A stretch of DNA of 13,597 nucleotides from Acidobacteria bacterium AH-259-L09 (GTDB lineage Bacteria; Acidobacteriota; UBA6911; RPQK01): positions 1-13,597 of the forward strand of contig JALLOL010000040.1 in the NCBI GenBank assembly GCA_027717875.1, read 5' to 3'. Within the stretch, counting starts at the first letter, position 1. Every line of letters begins with the position of its first letter. Position numbers and translations under genes: made by a program. The notes under the pieces are model-generated. The model was not told the DNA's origin and did no database searches. It worked only from the letters and a program-made list of their open reading frames with translations. This document shows, piece after piece, positions 1 to 6,456 of this stretch.

Positions 1-1060
1 GCTCGGTCAGATGCGCAAAATCGAAATAGAGCCTGCTTCCACCTCCTTGCTTGATCGCTTGGGTGAGATCCAGGTAAGGAAGTCCGATTTGCTGAGCCTC
101 TCCGACGGCCCGTTCGACCAGCTGTGCCGCAAAAGTGCTCCATGCTCCGGAATCCTCATCAAAGACGTAGCGGGAGGGCATAATCATCAGCAGGAATGAG
201 ATCGCGTTTTCCTCAAGCAGCCTGTGCGTAGCGGCTAAGGACCACAAGGTTCGCTGCCAGCCTGACTCAATGCGTTGTTCATCCAAAAGGTACTTGTCAA
301 ATCCCAAATTGTAGTAGCACACACCATTTTGGCTTTGACTATGAAAGGGTTCAGTCGGGGAGAGGCGGTACAGGAGGTTGAGAGAGCGCCGCAGTAAATC
401 GGTGTAAACATAGGTTTTTTCGAAAAAGTAACTCCCTAGAGAGTAGGTGGCCAGGAGGTTTCCGTCCCAACTTAGAATATATCTGCCTCCGCGCACCGCC
501 CGGGGAGTCTCCGCTTTGTCACGCTGCAACTCCCAATGCAGCAGTGCCTCGTCCGTGATGTCGTTGCACAACTCAATCTCCACGATCACCATCCGGGGGC
601 CAAACTGGAGCCCTTCATGCTTCAGGTAGACGTAGTAGTTGGATGGACTGTAGCCCTGTCCTCCAGCGTTAATGACATGGAATTTCTGGGGAGAAGTCTT
701 CTGATTAAGATTCCTCTCTAAGACCTGGCTATAATGTGTTGAAGACAGAATTCCCAGTCCGAATCCGATGGAGTCCCCCAGCGAAAGAATCCTGTACTCA
801 CCGCTCTCCGGGGTTTTACTAAAGTCGCTCTCGCCCCGAAAGCCGTATTGGTTCGTGGAGAAGGGAACTTCCCAGAAGATGCCCTGGTAATGGCTTTTCA
901 ACTTAACGGGTATGTAGGAGGTTTCGACCAGGTGATCACGCCTTTCGCTAGAGCCACTCAGTACGGAGTGACGCATCAGGAGCTCAGCGATCCAGAAGAC
1001 AACAAGAGAGACCAGTAAGAACAAAGCTGCGCTCAAGAGATACAGTTTTAGTTTTCTCAA
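1..1060 (-). CDS. SGNH/GDSL-type hydrolase, membrane-anchored, 3' end cut by window edge
   Basis: My reverse-strand translation is open from a TTG at 1060-1058 to the left edge (353 codons). Residues 5-29 form a hydrophobic signal-anchor segment. LSLGDSIGFG near residues 93-101 holds the nucleophile block (GDS, Ser97). NAGGQGYSPSN near 131-141 resembles the Gly/Asn oxyanion blocks. FDFAHLTE near 346-353 supplies the Asp-x-x-His pair (Asp347, His350). These are the SGNH hydrolase/esterase landmarks; the family removes or transfers acyl groups, often on glycans outside the membrane. The substrate cannot be read. The TTG overlaps the methyltransferase stop (TTGA), implying translational coupling. 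The first in-frame ATG (residue 29) would remove the hydrophobic segment, so TTG is preferred. Little sequence should be missing, since the catalytic His is already present. Confidence 0.85.
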   Translation of the reverse strand, partial: MRKLKLYLLSAALFLLVSLVVFWIAELLMRHSVLSGSSERRDHLVETSYIPVKLKSHYQGIFWEVPFSTNQYGFRGESDFSKTPESGEYRILSLGDSIGFGLGILSSTHYSQVLERNLNQKTSPQKFHVINAGGQGYSPSNYYVYLKHEGLQFGPRMVIVEIELCNDITDEALLHWELQRDKAETPRAVRGGRYILSWDGNLLATYSLGSYFFEKTYVYTDLLRRSLNLLYRLSPTEPFHSQSQNGVCYYNLGFDKYLLDEQRIESGWQRTLWSLAATHRLLEENAISFLLMIMPSRYVFDEDSGAWSTFAAQLVERAVGEAQQIGLPYLDLTQAIKQGGGSRLYFDFAHLTE

Positions 1061-2106
1061 GGCTTCTTTCGGGCAATCACGGTAAAGAATCCGCCTTCGC
1101 GAGCACCGTTGAATATCATTCCGAGTTCGATGAGGCTCCGCTCCAGGAGATGACCCGACGATTCAGGTTTAAAAAGCCTTTCATTGGACGAAAACCGCTT
1201 GAGAAGCCTTGTCTTTGGAATGGTTTTCACCAGTTCCAGTTGGCTCGGCTCGAGCCACTTCAGGACCTGACTAATAGTATGCTTAAGTTCGTGAGGATTC
1301 TCGTACTGGTCTGCAAACCAGGCCGAGTGGCGTGTTTTTCCCAGTTGCTGTGAGCGCAGCCGCGGGTCCAGGAAAGCAAGGCGATAACCAGTCACTTGAA
1401 AGAGAATCCTTCTGAGGTCCGTGGCTAAGCGCCCGTACCGGTGATAAAGCCCGACGATCAAGTAGCCACTTGGTTTGACGAGAGTAGAGAGGGTTTCAAA
1501 CCCCAGGGAGGGATGCGAGGTATGGTGCAGGACGCCGTTACAAATGACGGTGTCAAAGCTGGCGGGTCGAAAGACCGGACGAAACAAGTTCATCTGCAGG
1601 AAGTGAACTCGCTCCAGCCGATTTTTCTGCTTGAATTCCTGAGCCAGGCCAAGCGAGTTGAGACAAATATCCGTCCCAAAGACGGTGCGATGGGCAACTC
1701 CCAGAAAATTAGTCAGCTGTCCCGTTCCACAACCGCAATCTAGAACGCGGGTACCGAACGGAATCTGTTCGTCCAGGAGGCGCGCAAATACACCTTGCTG
1801 TGCTTTGTCTATGAGCCGGGCCAGGTTGTCCGTGTCTTCGTAATCCGGGAAAGGATGTTCCTGGTAAAAGGCTTTAACTACCTCGGTCACATCATTTGTG
1901 AAGAGCTTCGGATCGTTCGGCCAATAAAGCAGTGGGATGCCCCTCTCGATCGGAAAAGGATAGGAGCAGCTGCGACAGGTGAGCACGGCTTCATCAGATT
2001 CCAGCGCCCCCCGACAGCGAGGACATGCCAGCAGGTGCTGGTAAGGGGTGCTGGTGAGTGTCGTCGTGCTTTCGTGTTCTTGCTCTTCCACGGAAAAGTT
2101 CATCAT
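1057..2106 (-). CDS. Class I SAM-dependent methyltransferase with N-terminal zinc-ribbon (Trm112-like) domain
   Basis: 349 residues. The N-terminus carries two CxxC pairs (Cys28/31 and Cys44/47) followed by the GIPLL turn typical of Trm112-like zinc ribbons. A short FYQEHPFPDY motif follows near 80-89. The Rossmann methyltransferase core starts with VLDCGCGTG (121-129, SAM-binding motif I), has an acidic residue at the end of the second strand (Asp146), and motif IV/post-IV around ICNGVLHHT (188-196). Such proteins methylate small molecules or glycan or lipid intermediates; the acceptor here is unknown. The start is an ATG-ATG pair at 2106; no strong ribosome-binding site is seen. The gene precedes and overlaps the SGNH hydrolase, so the two probably act on one product. 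Confidence 0.88.
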   Translation of the reverse strand: MMNFSVEEQEHESTTTLTSTPYQHLLACPRCRGALESDEAVLTCRSCSYPFPIERGIPLLYWPNDPKLFTNDVTEVVKAFYQEHPFPDYEDTDNLARLIDKAQQGVFARLLDEQIPFGTRVLDCGCGTGQLTNFLGVAHRTVFGTDICLNSLGLAQEFKQKNRLERVHFLQMNLFRPVFRPASFDTVICNGVLHHTSHPSLGFETLSTLVKPSGYLIVGLYHRYGRLATDLRRILFQVTGYRLAFLDPRLRSQQLGKTRHSAWFADQYENPHELKHTISQVLKWLEPSQLELVKTIPKTRLLKRFSSNERLFKPESSGHLLERSLIELGMIFNGAREGGFFTVIARKKP

Positions 2107-2111
2107 TGTAA

Positions 2112-2134
2112 CACTTTTCCGCTTTTGATAGATT
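2112..2134 (+). promoter_or_regulatory. Weak promoter candidate for the DUF5989 gene
   Basis: TTGTAA at 2106-2111 and TAGATT at 2129-2134 are 17 bp apart, each matching four of six bases of the housekeeping -35 and -10 consensus. Transcription would start near the ATG at 2143, giving an almost leaderless mRNA, which would fit the lack of a ribosome-binding site. The match is weak and could be chance. Confidence 0.2.
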
Positions 2135-2142
2135 TCCGCTCA

Positions 2143-2301
2143 ATGGGCAAGCTGAGTATTTTGGTGGAACTTTGGGAATTCCTGCGCGTGCGTAAAAAGA
2201 TGTGGCTGCTGCCCATTCTTATTTTTCTCCTCTTTGTGGGGGCTCTGCTGATGTTTTCGGAATCCTCGGCAGTCGCCCCCTTCATCTACACATTGTTTTA
2301 A
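2143..2301 (+). CDS. DUF5989-type small membrane protein (52 aa)
   Basis: A short plus-strand gene, ATG at 2143-2145 and TAA at 2299-2301, lies between two minus-strand genes. The product begins with an amphipathic stretch (LVELWEFLRVRKKMW, residues 7-21). One membrane helix follows at about 22-38, then a conserved-looking tail ending SAVAPFIYTLF. From memory this matches the DUF5989 family (WEFLRVRKK...LLP...G.L.....S..APFIYTLF), whose members often sit near SGNH hydrolases, SxtJ-like proteins and carbamoyltransferases. The molecular function is unknown. It has no clear Shine-Dalgarno sequence. Its last two codon bases overlap the stop of the convergent TMTC-like gene, and its start is 36 bp from the divergent methyltransferase start. 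The same frame is open back to 1795, but that extension is antisense to the methyltransferase and is not believed. Confidence 0.8.
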   Translation: MGKLSILVELWEFLRVRKKMWLLPILIFLLFVGALLMFSESSAVAPFIYTLF

Positions 2302-4058
2302 GGGTAACGTCCTCGGGCGATCGTCTTTAATTCTTCCTTGAGCTCCGGATTCAATGTCGTGGAGCCAAGATTCAGTCGTTCCATCTCTAGCAGAGCCCTG
2401 GCTGCTTCCCTCTTGGCGGATCGGTTCCGGCCGTTGTTGAACACAGCATTGAGGAACTCGATGCGAGCCTCGTCGAATTCTTTCACTAGGTGATAGATTT
2501 TGCCACGTAGGAGCGGGGCCTCTCCAAGATTTTTCAACGGTTTCAGGCGTTCTAGGTGTTCTCGCAATTGCTGGACCAAGTTGGCTTCAGCGTCGGGCGG
2601 GAGGCTCGTCCGTCCAGCCATAAGCTGGCGCAGTGCGAGACGGGTCAGATGAATATCGACGCTCTTGTTTTCCGGCTCGAGTGCCTTTTGCTGTTCCCAG
2701 GCCGCCCGGGCTTCTTTTAACCGTCCGAACTTCTCGAAGGCCTCGGCGGCCAGATGCTGCAGCCTGGGTGCGTCGGGATGGAGACGAACCATTCGGGAGG
2801 CCACGCGCAAAGGGTCTCGGAAGTGATAGGTGTGGTGCCAGCAGAGGCTGACCATGAAAACGAGCGGTAGGGCGCTGAGGCCGATGACCAGCTTGGAACG
2901 CAGCGGCCCTTTGAGAAGACCGGCTATCAGGAAGCAGACTCCCGCTGAAGGGAGATACAGGAAACGCTCGGCAATGACGGCCCCGATCGGAAAAAAGATG
3001 TTTGAGACGGGGCCCAATCCGACCACGATAAGGCCCGCTCCCAGGACAGCATAGAGGCGCTTCTGTCGAAAGCCCACGATTAACACGACTAGGCAGCCTG
3101 ATGCGATTAGGATGCCCAGCAGGGGAGGGAAAGCAGCAAAGGTCTTTGGTGATTTGAGCGCGAGGTGCTGGTAGTCGAGTAATGGATCGATGGGGAGCAC
3201 CAGCAGGCGAAGATAATCCACCAGGGCCGCAGCCATGATGGCGGCCCTTTCAAAGAATGGATAGCCTGCCAGCGGCAATATTATACCCTCTGAGGGGGAG
3301 TAACCTTGGATGGCATAGTTTCGAAGGCCCAGGTAGGCGACGGTCCACAGGAGCGTGCCGCTGGTGTAGGTGAGCAGCGTGCGGTTGGACCACGGTTTTG
3401 CGCTCAGGGGCACGCAGCTCAGAACGAGGAGTGGGCTCAATAACCCCTGTTCTTTGAACAAGGTTGCAACCATACCCAGAGCGAGCATTACAATGACCCA
3501 ACGGACATTCTTTGCAGCTTTTTCGACACAAAGGAGAGCAGCCAGTGTCGTGGCTGTCATTCCAAGTTCGGCCCGGCCCACGATGTGGTAGACAGGCTCG
3601 AAGTGGACAGCATGAACTGCGAAGAGCAAACCGCTCAGCTTGGCCACTCGCCAGGCATGCCGGCAGCCACCCAGCATGCGAGCCACCAGGAGAGCAACGA
3701 AACACGCGGACAGAGCATGCAGGAACAGGTTCGTCAAACGAAAGCCCCAGGCATTAAGGCCGAATATCGCTTTCTCGATTGCAAACATCATGACGGGAAG
3801 CGGGCGGTATAGGTAGTGTCCGGGCCGCCAGGGATCGTCAAAGGGCAGCTCCTTGTCCCAGTAAGTCTTCCCCCCCATGTAGGGTAGATTTTCAAGCGTC
3901 AAATCCTCGTTCTCGACAATGACGCCCCAGTCGTCCTGCACAAACGGCAAAGTGACCGTGGGCCCGAAGGCGGCGATGGTGGCGAGAAAAATGAGCAGAC
4001 AGGTTGTCCGCGCGAACGGAGTCTGGTCTCCTGGAGAGGAGGAGATTGGACCCGCCAT
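2298..4058 (-). CDS. TMTC-like polytopic membrane protein with C-terminal TPR region (probable GT-C-type glycosyltransferase relative)
   Basis: 586 residues. A first membrane helix at about 20-39 is followed by QDDW (41-44), the acidic motif on the first external loop of GT-C-fold O-mannosyl-type enzymes. HYLYRPLPV follows at 81-89. Further on come LTNLFLHALS (108-117) and the pattern FAVHAVHFEPVYHIVGRAEL (146-165). These motifs are characteristic of TMTC (transmembrane and TPR containing) proteins and their bacterial relatives. About ten hydrophobic segments run to roughly residue 415. The last ~170 residues are soluble and helical, with TPR-like phrasing (AAEAFEKFGRLKEARAAWEQ). The eukaryotic family transfers mannose to proteins; donor and acceptor here are unknown. 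Its stop overlaps the DUF5989 stop in the convergent direction. There is no visible Shine-Dalgarno sequence, and the 5' end abuts the repeat arrays. Confidence 0.82.
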   Translation of the reverse strand: MAGPISSSPGDQTPFARTTCLLIFLATIAAFGPTVTLPFVQDDWGVIVENEDLTLENLPYMGGKTYWDKELPFDDPWRPGHYLYRPLPVMMFAIEKAIFGLNAWGFRLTNLFLHALSACFVALLVARMLGGCRHAWRVAKLSGLLFAVHAVHFEPVYHIVGRAELGMTATTLAALLCVEKAAKNVRWVIVMLALGMVATLFKEQGLLSPLLVLSCVPLSAKPWSNRTLLTYTSGTLLWTVAYLGLRNYAIQGYSPSEGIILPLAGYPFFERAAIMAAALVDYLRLLVLPIDPLLDYQHLALKSPKTFAAFPPLLGILIASGCLVVLIVGFRQKRLYAVLGAGLIVVGLGPVSNIFFPIGAVIAERFLYLPSAGVCFLIAGLLKGPLRSKLVIGLSALPLVFMVSLCWHHTYHFRDPLRVASRMVRLHPDAPRLQHLAAEAFEKFGRLKEARAAWEQQKALEPENKSVDIHLTRLALRQLMAGRTSLPPDAEANLVQQLREHLERLKPLKNLGEAPLLRGKIYHLVKEFDEARIEFLNAVFNNGRNRSAKREAARALLEMERLNLGSTTLNPELKEELKTIARGRYP

Positions 4059-4096
4059 AGGGGACTCATATCATGCCGTGAGCCGGCGGGCAAGAG

Positions 4097-4236
4097 ATAG
4101 GAGCCAGGAGACAGGAGCCAGGAGACAGGAGACAGGAGTCAGGAGATAGGAGTCAGGAGATAGGAGACAGGAGACAGGAGACAGGAGCCAGGAGCCAGGA
4201 GACAGGAGATAGGAGCCAGGAGATAGGAGACAGGAG
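4097..4236 (+). repeat. Array A left arm: 20 tandem 7-bp units, core AGGAG plus variable dinucleotide
   Basis: Exactly 20 units of seven bases run without indels. Each reads NYAGGAG, where the first two bases are AC, CC, AT or TC and the AGGAG core never changes. The arm begins 38 bp upstream of the TMTC-like start. The period is not a multiple of three, so open frames across it are by-products. Interspersed variant order (no long runs of identical units) resembles the heptanucleotide short tandem repeats described in cyanobacterial intergenic DNA. Confidence 0.95.
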
Positions 4237-4243
4237 GAGTGCT

Positions 4244-4360
4244 GGAGCTGTGAGTTATTGAGCTCTTGAGCTGTTGAGCAGCTATTGAGCTGGCAAGTGA
4301 CTGCTCGAACCTCAGGCTGCACAAAGCTCGAAAGCTCACAAGCTCAATAGCTCAAAAGCT
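4244..4360. repeat. Array B: nested inverted array of 8-bp units, core TGAGCT, inside the loop of array A
   Basis: The left half (4244-4293) has about six units around TGAGCTNN, e.g. TGAGCTCT at 4259 and TGAGCTGT at 4267, with one 11-bp variant at 4275. The right half (4323-4360) holds five units of the reverse complement, phased every 8 bp from 4323 (AAAGCTCG, AAAGCTCA, CAAGCTCA, ATAGCTCA, AAAGCT). The halves flank about 29 bp of unrelated sequence and could pair as an imperfect hairpin. The whole lies between the two arms of array A, so one inverted array is nested in another that uses a different word. Confidence 0.88.
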
Positions 4361-4377
4361 AAACCAGCCAATTCTGG

Positions 4378-4459
<82 letters not shown>

Positions 4460-4491
4460 TCTTCTTCTTCTTCCATGACAGACGCGACTGT

Positions 4492-4497
4492 TACAAT
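4492..4497 (+). promoter_or_regulatory. Possible -10 element (TACAAT) just upstream of recJ
   Basis: TACAAT matches five of six bases of the housekeeping -10 consensus and sits six bases before the GTG start of recJ. A start from here would produce a leaderless transcript, which agrees with the absence of a Shine-Dalgarno sequence. No good -35 hexamer is present at the usual spacing, where the CTT-rich tract lies. Confidence 0.3.
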
Positions 4498-4503
4498 CCG
4501 GGT

Positions 4504-6204
4504 GTGCGATGGAATATCCGTTCCAGTGATCCTGAACAGATCCAGTTACTCTCCTCTCAATTGAAAGTGTCACCGCTGATTGCCCATCTTCTGATTCAAA
4601 GAGGGTTTGCTGATCCGGAGCAAGCTAGGAAGTTTCTCAATCCCCGCTTGGAGGAGCTGCATGATCCTTACTTGATGAAGGATATGGATGGTGTGGTCGA
4701 GCGCGTCATGCAGGCCAGAGACCAGGGTGAAAAGATACTCATCTATGGTGATTACGACGTCGATGGTATGACCTCTACGGTCGTTCTAAAGCGGGCATTG
4801 GAAATGCTGGGCATCTCGGCGGATTTTTACCTGCCCTGGCGTCTAAAGGAGGGATATGGCGTCAAGACGGATGTGCTGAGGAAGGCATACGCTGACGGTT
4901 ATCGTCTGGTCATCACTCTCGACAGCGGGATACGAGCTTTTGAGGAAGCTGATGTGGCCCGTGAGCTGGGATTGCACTTCATTGTCGTTGATCATCATCT
5001 GCCGGATCGATCCTTACCCTCAGCATACGCCATTTTAAATCCGCACCGGCAGGATTGTAATTACCCGGACAAGAATCTAGCCGCGGTGGGAGTGGTATTC
5101 AAACTGGTTCAAGCACTTTTGGGAAAAGTCGGCCGCGAAAGTGTGCTCCGGCACTTTTTGAAGCTGGTTGCGATTGGGACCGTGGCCGATGTGGTGCCTC
5201 TGATTGGAGAAAATCGAATCATCGTTCGGTACGGCCTGGAGGGGCTAGCAGACCCCCGGAATCCCGGTCTGAGAGCGCTGCTCAGTGGCGCCGGAGTGAG
5301 CAGGGAGGTTAACCTTTTTGATGTCGCCTTCAAGCTTGCGCCTCGAATTAATGCCGTTACCCGAATGGGTGGCCATCATGAAGTGGTGGACTTGTTTTTC
5401 TTGGATGATCACTCGGATGCCCGGAAGATTGTACAGGAAATGAACACCAAGAATTCGCTCAGACAACAAGAGGAACGGGGCATTTTGGCGGAGATTGAAG
5501 AGCGTTTCAAGCAAGATCCTGACAGCTTTAAAAAAAAGTTCTTGGTAGTGGCTGGACGACACTGGCACCGTGGGGTGATCGGCATCGTCGCCTCCCGGTT
5601 GGTGGAGCGTTTCTATCGTCCCGTCCTGGTGCTGTCGATTGAAGACTCCTTTTGCCAGGGTTCGGGGAGAAGTATCCCTGGCTTCAATCTTCTTGAGGCA
5701 TTTGATCACTGTCAGGAGCTATTCGCTCAGTATGGAGGCCATGCGCAGGCGGTTGGCTGTACACTGGATGAGAGGTTTTGCGAGTCTCAGAAAATCAATG
5801 AGTTAGCCCATCGTCTTGAAGCTTATACCGCCTCCAAGCTTTCTCCCGAGGAACTGATTCCATCTCTTCGTATTGAATCTTGCCTATCTCCTGACGAGAT
5901 TTCATTCTCACTCTACGAGGAAATACAGCAACTGGCTCCCTTTGGTACCCGGAACCCGGTCCCGGTATTTGCATCCAAGGAGGTGAACGTTGTGGGAGGA
6001 CCATGGGTGCTCAAGGGGCGTCACCTCAAATTGCAGGTCCGGTGCGATGGCTCTCGTGTGGATGCCATCTGGTGGAGAAAAGGCGCCCTCGCTGATACCA
6101 TAAGCGCGGGGTCTCGAGTTGACTTGGCTTATACGATGAGCCGGGATAGTTACCTGGGTGAGGAAAAGTTGTTGCTCACCATTCGCGATTTACACCTGCC
6201 GTGA
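4504..6204 (+). CDS. recJ: Single-stranded-DNA-specific 5'-3' exonuclease RecJ
   Basis: 566 residues, a normal full length. RecJ degrades single-stranded DNA from 5' ends in RecF-pathway recombination, mismatch repair and fork processing. The DHH domain shows YGDYDVDGMTST from Tyr81 (motif I), LDSGI at 139-143, the DHH triad at 163-165 (motif III) and TVADVVPL around Asp229. The DHHA1 part has HWHRGVIGIVASRL and the GGHAQAVG motif at 411-418. The C-terminal ~120 residues form the OB-like domain starting near LAPFGTRNPVPVF. All metal-binding residues expected of the family appear intact. The GTG start gives the family-typical opening MRWNIR; no ATG nearby is in frame. No ribosome-binding site is evident. 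Tandem-repeat arrays lie immediately on both sides of the gene. Confidence 0.96.
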   Translation: MRWNIRSSDPEQIQLLSSQLKVSPLIAHLLIQRGFADPEQARKFLNPRLEELHDPYLMKDMDGVVERVMQARDQGEKILIYGDYDVDGMTSTVVLKRALEMLGISADFYLPWRLKEGYGVKTDVLRKAYADGYRLVITLDSGIRAFEEADVARELGLHFIVVDHHLPDRSLPSAYAILNPHRQDCNYPDKNLAAVGVVFKLVQALLGKVGRESVLRHFLKLVAIGTVADVVPLIGENRIIVRYGLEGLADPRNPGLRALLSGAGVSREVNLFDVAFKLAPRINAVTRMGGHHEVVDLFFLDDHSDARKIVQEMNTKNSLRQQEERGILAEIEERFKQDPDSFKKKFLVVAGRHWHRGVIGIVASRLVERFYRPVLVLSIEDSFCQGSGRSIPGFNLLEAFDHCQELFAQYGGHAQAVGCTLDERFCESQKINELAHRLEAYTASKLSPEELIPSLRIESCLSPDEISFSLYEEIQQLAPFGTRNPVPVFASKEVNVVGGPWVLKGRHLKLQVRCDGSRVDAIWWRKGALADTISAGSRVDLAYTMSRDSYLGEEKLLLTIRDLHLP

Positions 6205-6211
6205 GTCGCTC

Positions 6212-6299
6212 CTTTGTGCCTTCGTGCCTTCGTGCTTTCGTCAATTCGTGAATTCGTGCCTTGGTGATTTCGTGCTGTCGTGAAGTTGTGCTGTGGTGC
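6212..6299 (+). repeat. Array C left arm: 11 tandem 8-bp units, core TTCGTG plus variable dinucleotide
   Basis: Eleven units of exactly eight bases start eight bases after the recJ stop: CTTTGTGC, CTTCGTGC twice, TTTCGTCA, ATTCGTGA, ATTCGTGC, CTTGGTGA, TTTCGTGC, TGTCGTGA, AGTTGTGC, TGTGGTGC. The core TTCGTG is flanked by two variable bases. Core substitutions increase towards the inner end. Confidence 0.9.
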
Positions 6300-6312
6300 C
6301 GTGCCCAAAAGG

Positions 6313-6366
6313 ACCACAAGACGAAGCACGAATTCAGAAACTCACGAAAAGCACGAAAGCACTGAT
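6313..6366 (-). repeat. Array C right arm: decayed reverse-complement units (GCACGAAN)
   Basis: GCACGAAT, TCAGAAAC, TCACGAAA, AGCACGAAA and GCACTGAT are recognisable as the complement of the left-arm word, preceded by CACAAGAC. The arm is shorter (about six units), with one 9-bp unit breaking the phase. About 13 bp separates it from the left arm, so the transcript could fold into a long imperfect hairpin. There is no T-run, so it is not an ordinary intrinsic terminator. Confidence 0.8.
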
Positions 6367-6456
6367 TGGGATAAAATTCAGTCGGTAGAGGAGAACAACA
6401 GCCGGCCAAGTCGGTGAAGTAGGCACGTATACGCGGAGGGTCGAGGCAAGAGCCGT
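6367..6456 (+). promoter_or_regulatory. Leader region of the lpt-rpoN-PTS operon
   Basis: This 90-bp stretch between array C and the first operon gene must hold the operon promoter if transcription does not read through from recJ. GATAAAAT at 6370-6377 is a loose -10-like match without a convincing -35. Purine-rich GGAGGG (6435-6440) and GAGG (6443-6446, 10 bases before the ATG) provide the likely ribosome-binding site. AGTCGGT occurs twice, about 30 bp apart. Confidence 0.35.

Noticed and set aside
1795..2142. Upstream extension of the DUF5989 frame to a 168-residue protein
   Set aside because: The extension is antisense to well-supported methyltransferase coding sequence; only the last 52 residues resemble a family.
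2103..2285. Minus-strand 60-residue frame between the methyltransferase and TMTC-like genes
   Set aside because: It is the antisense shadow of the DUF5989 gene and overlaps the methyltransferase start; it is basic, low in conserved features and has no recognisable domain.
3250..3705. 151-residue minus-strand frame inside the TMTC-like gene
   Set aside because: It overlaps a membrane protein with clear family motifs in another frame; cysteine/arginine-rich composition is typical of a shadow frame.
6212..6366. Intrinsic terminator after recJ formed by array C
   Set aside because: The arms could fold, but the stem is long, imperfect and lacks a T-run; ordinary terminator criteria are not met.
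6370..6377. GATAAAAT as a confident promoter -10 for the lpt operon
   Set aside because: No -35 hexamer at suitable spacing; kept only as a weak hint within the leader region.
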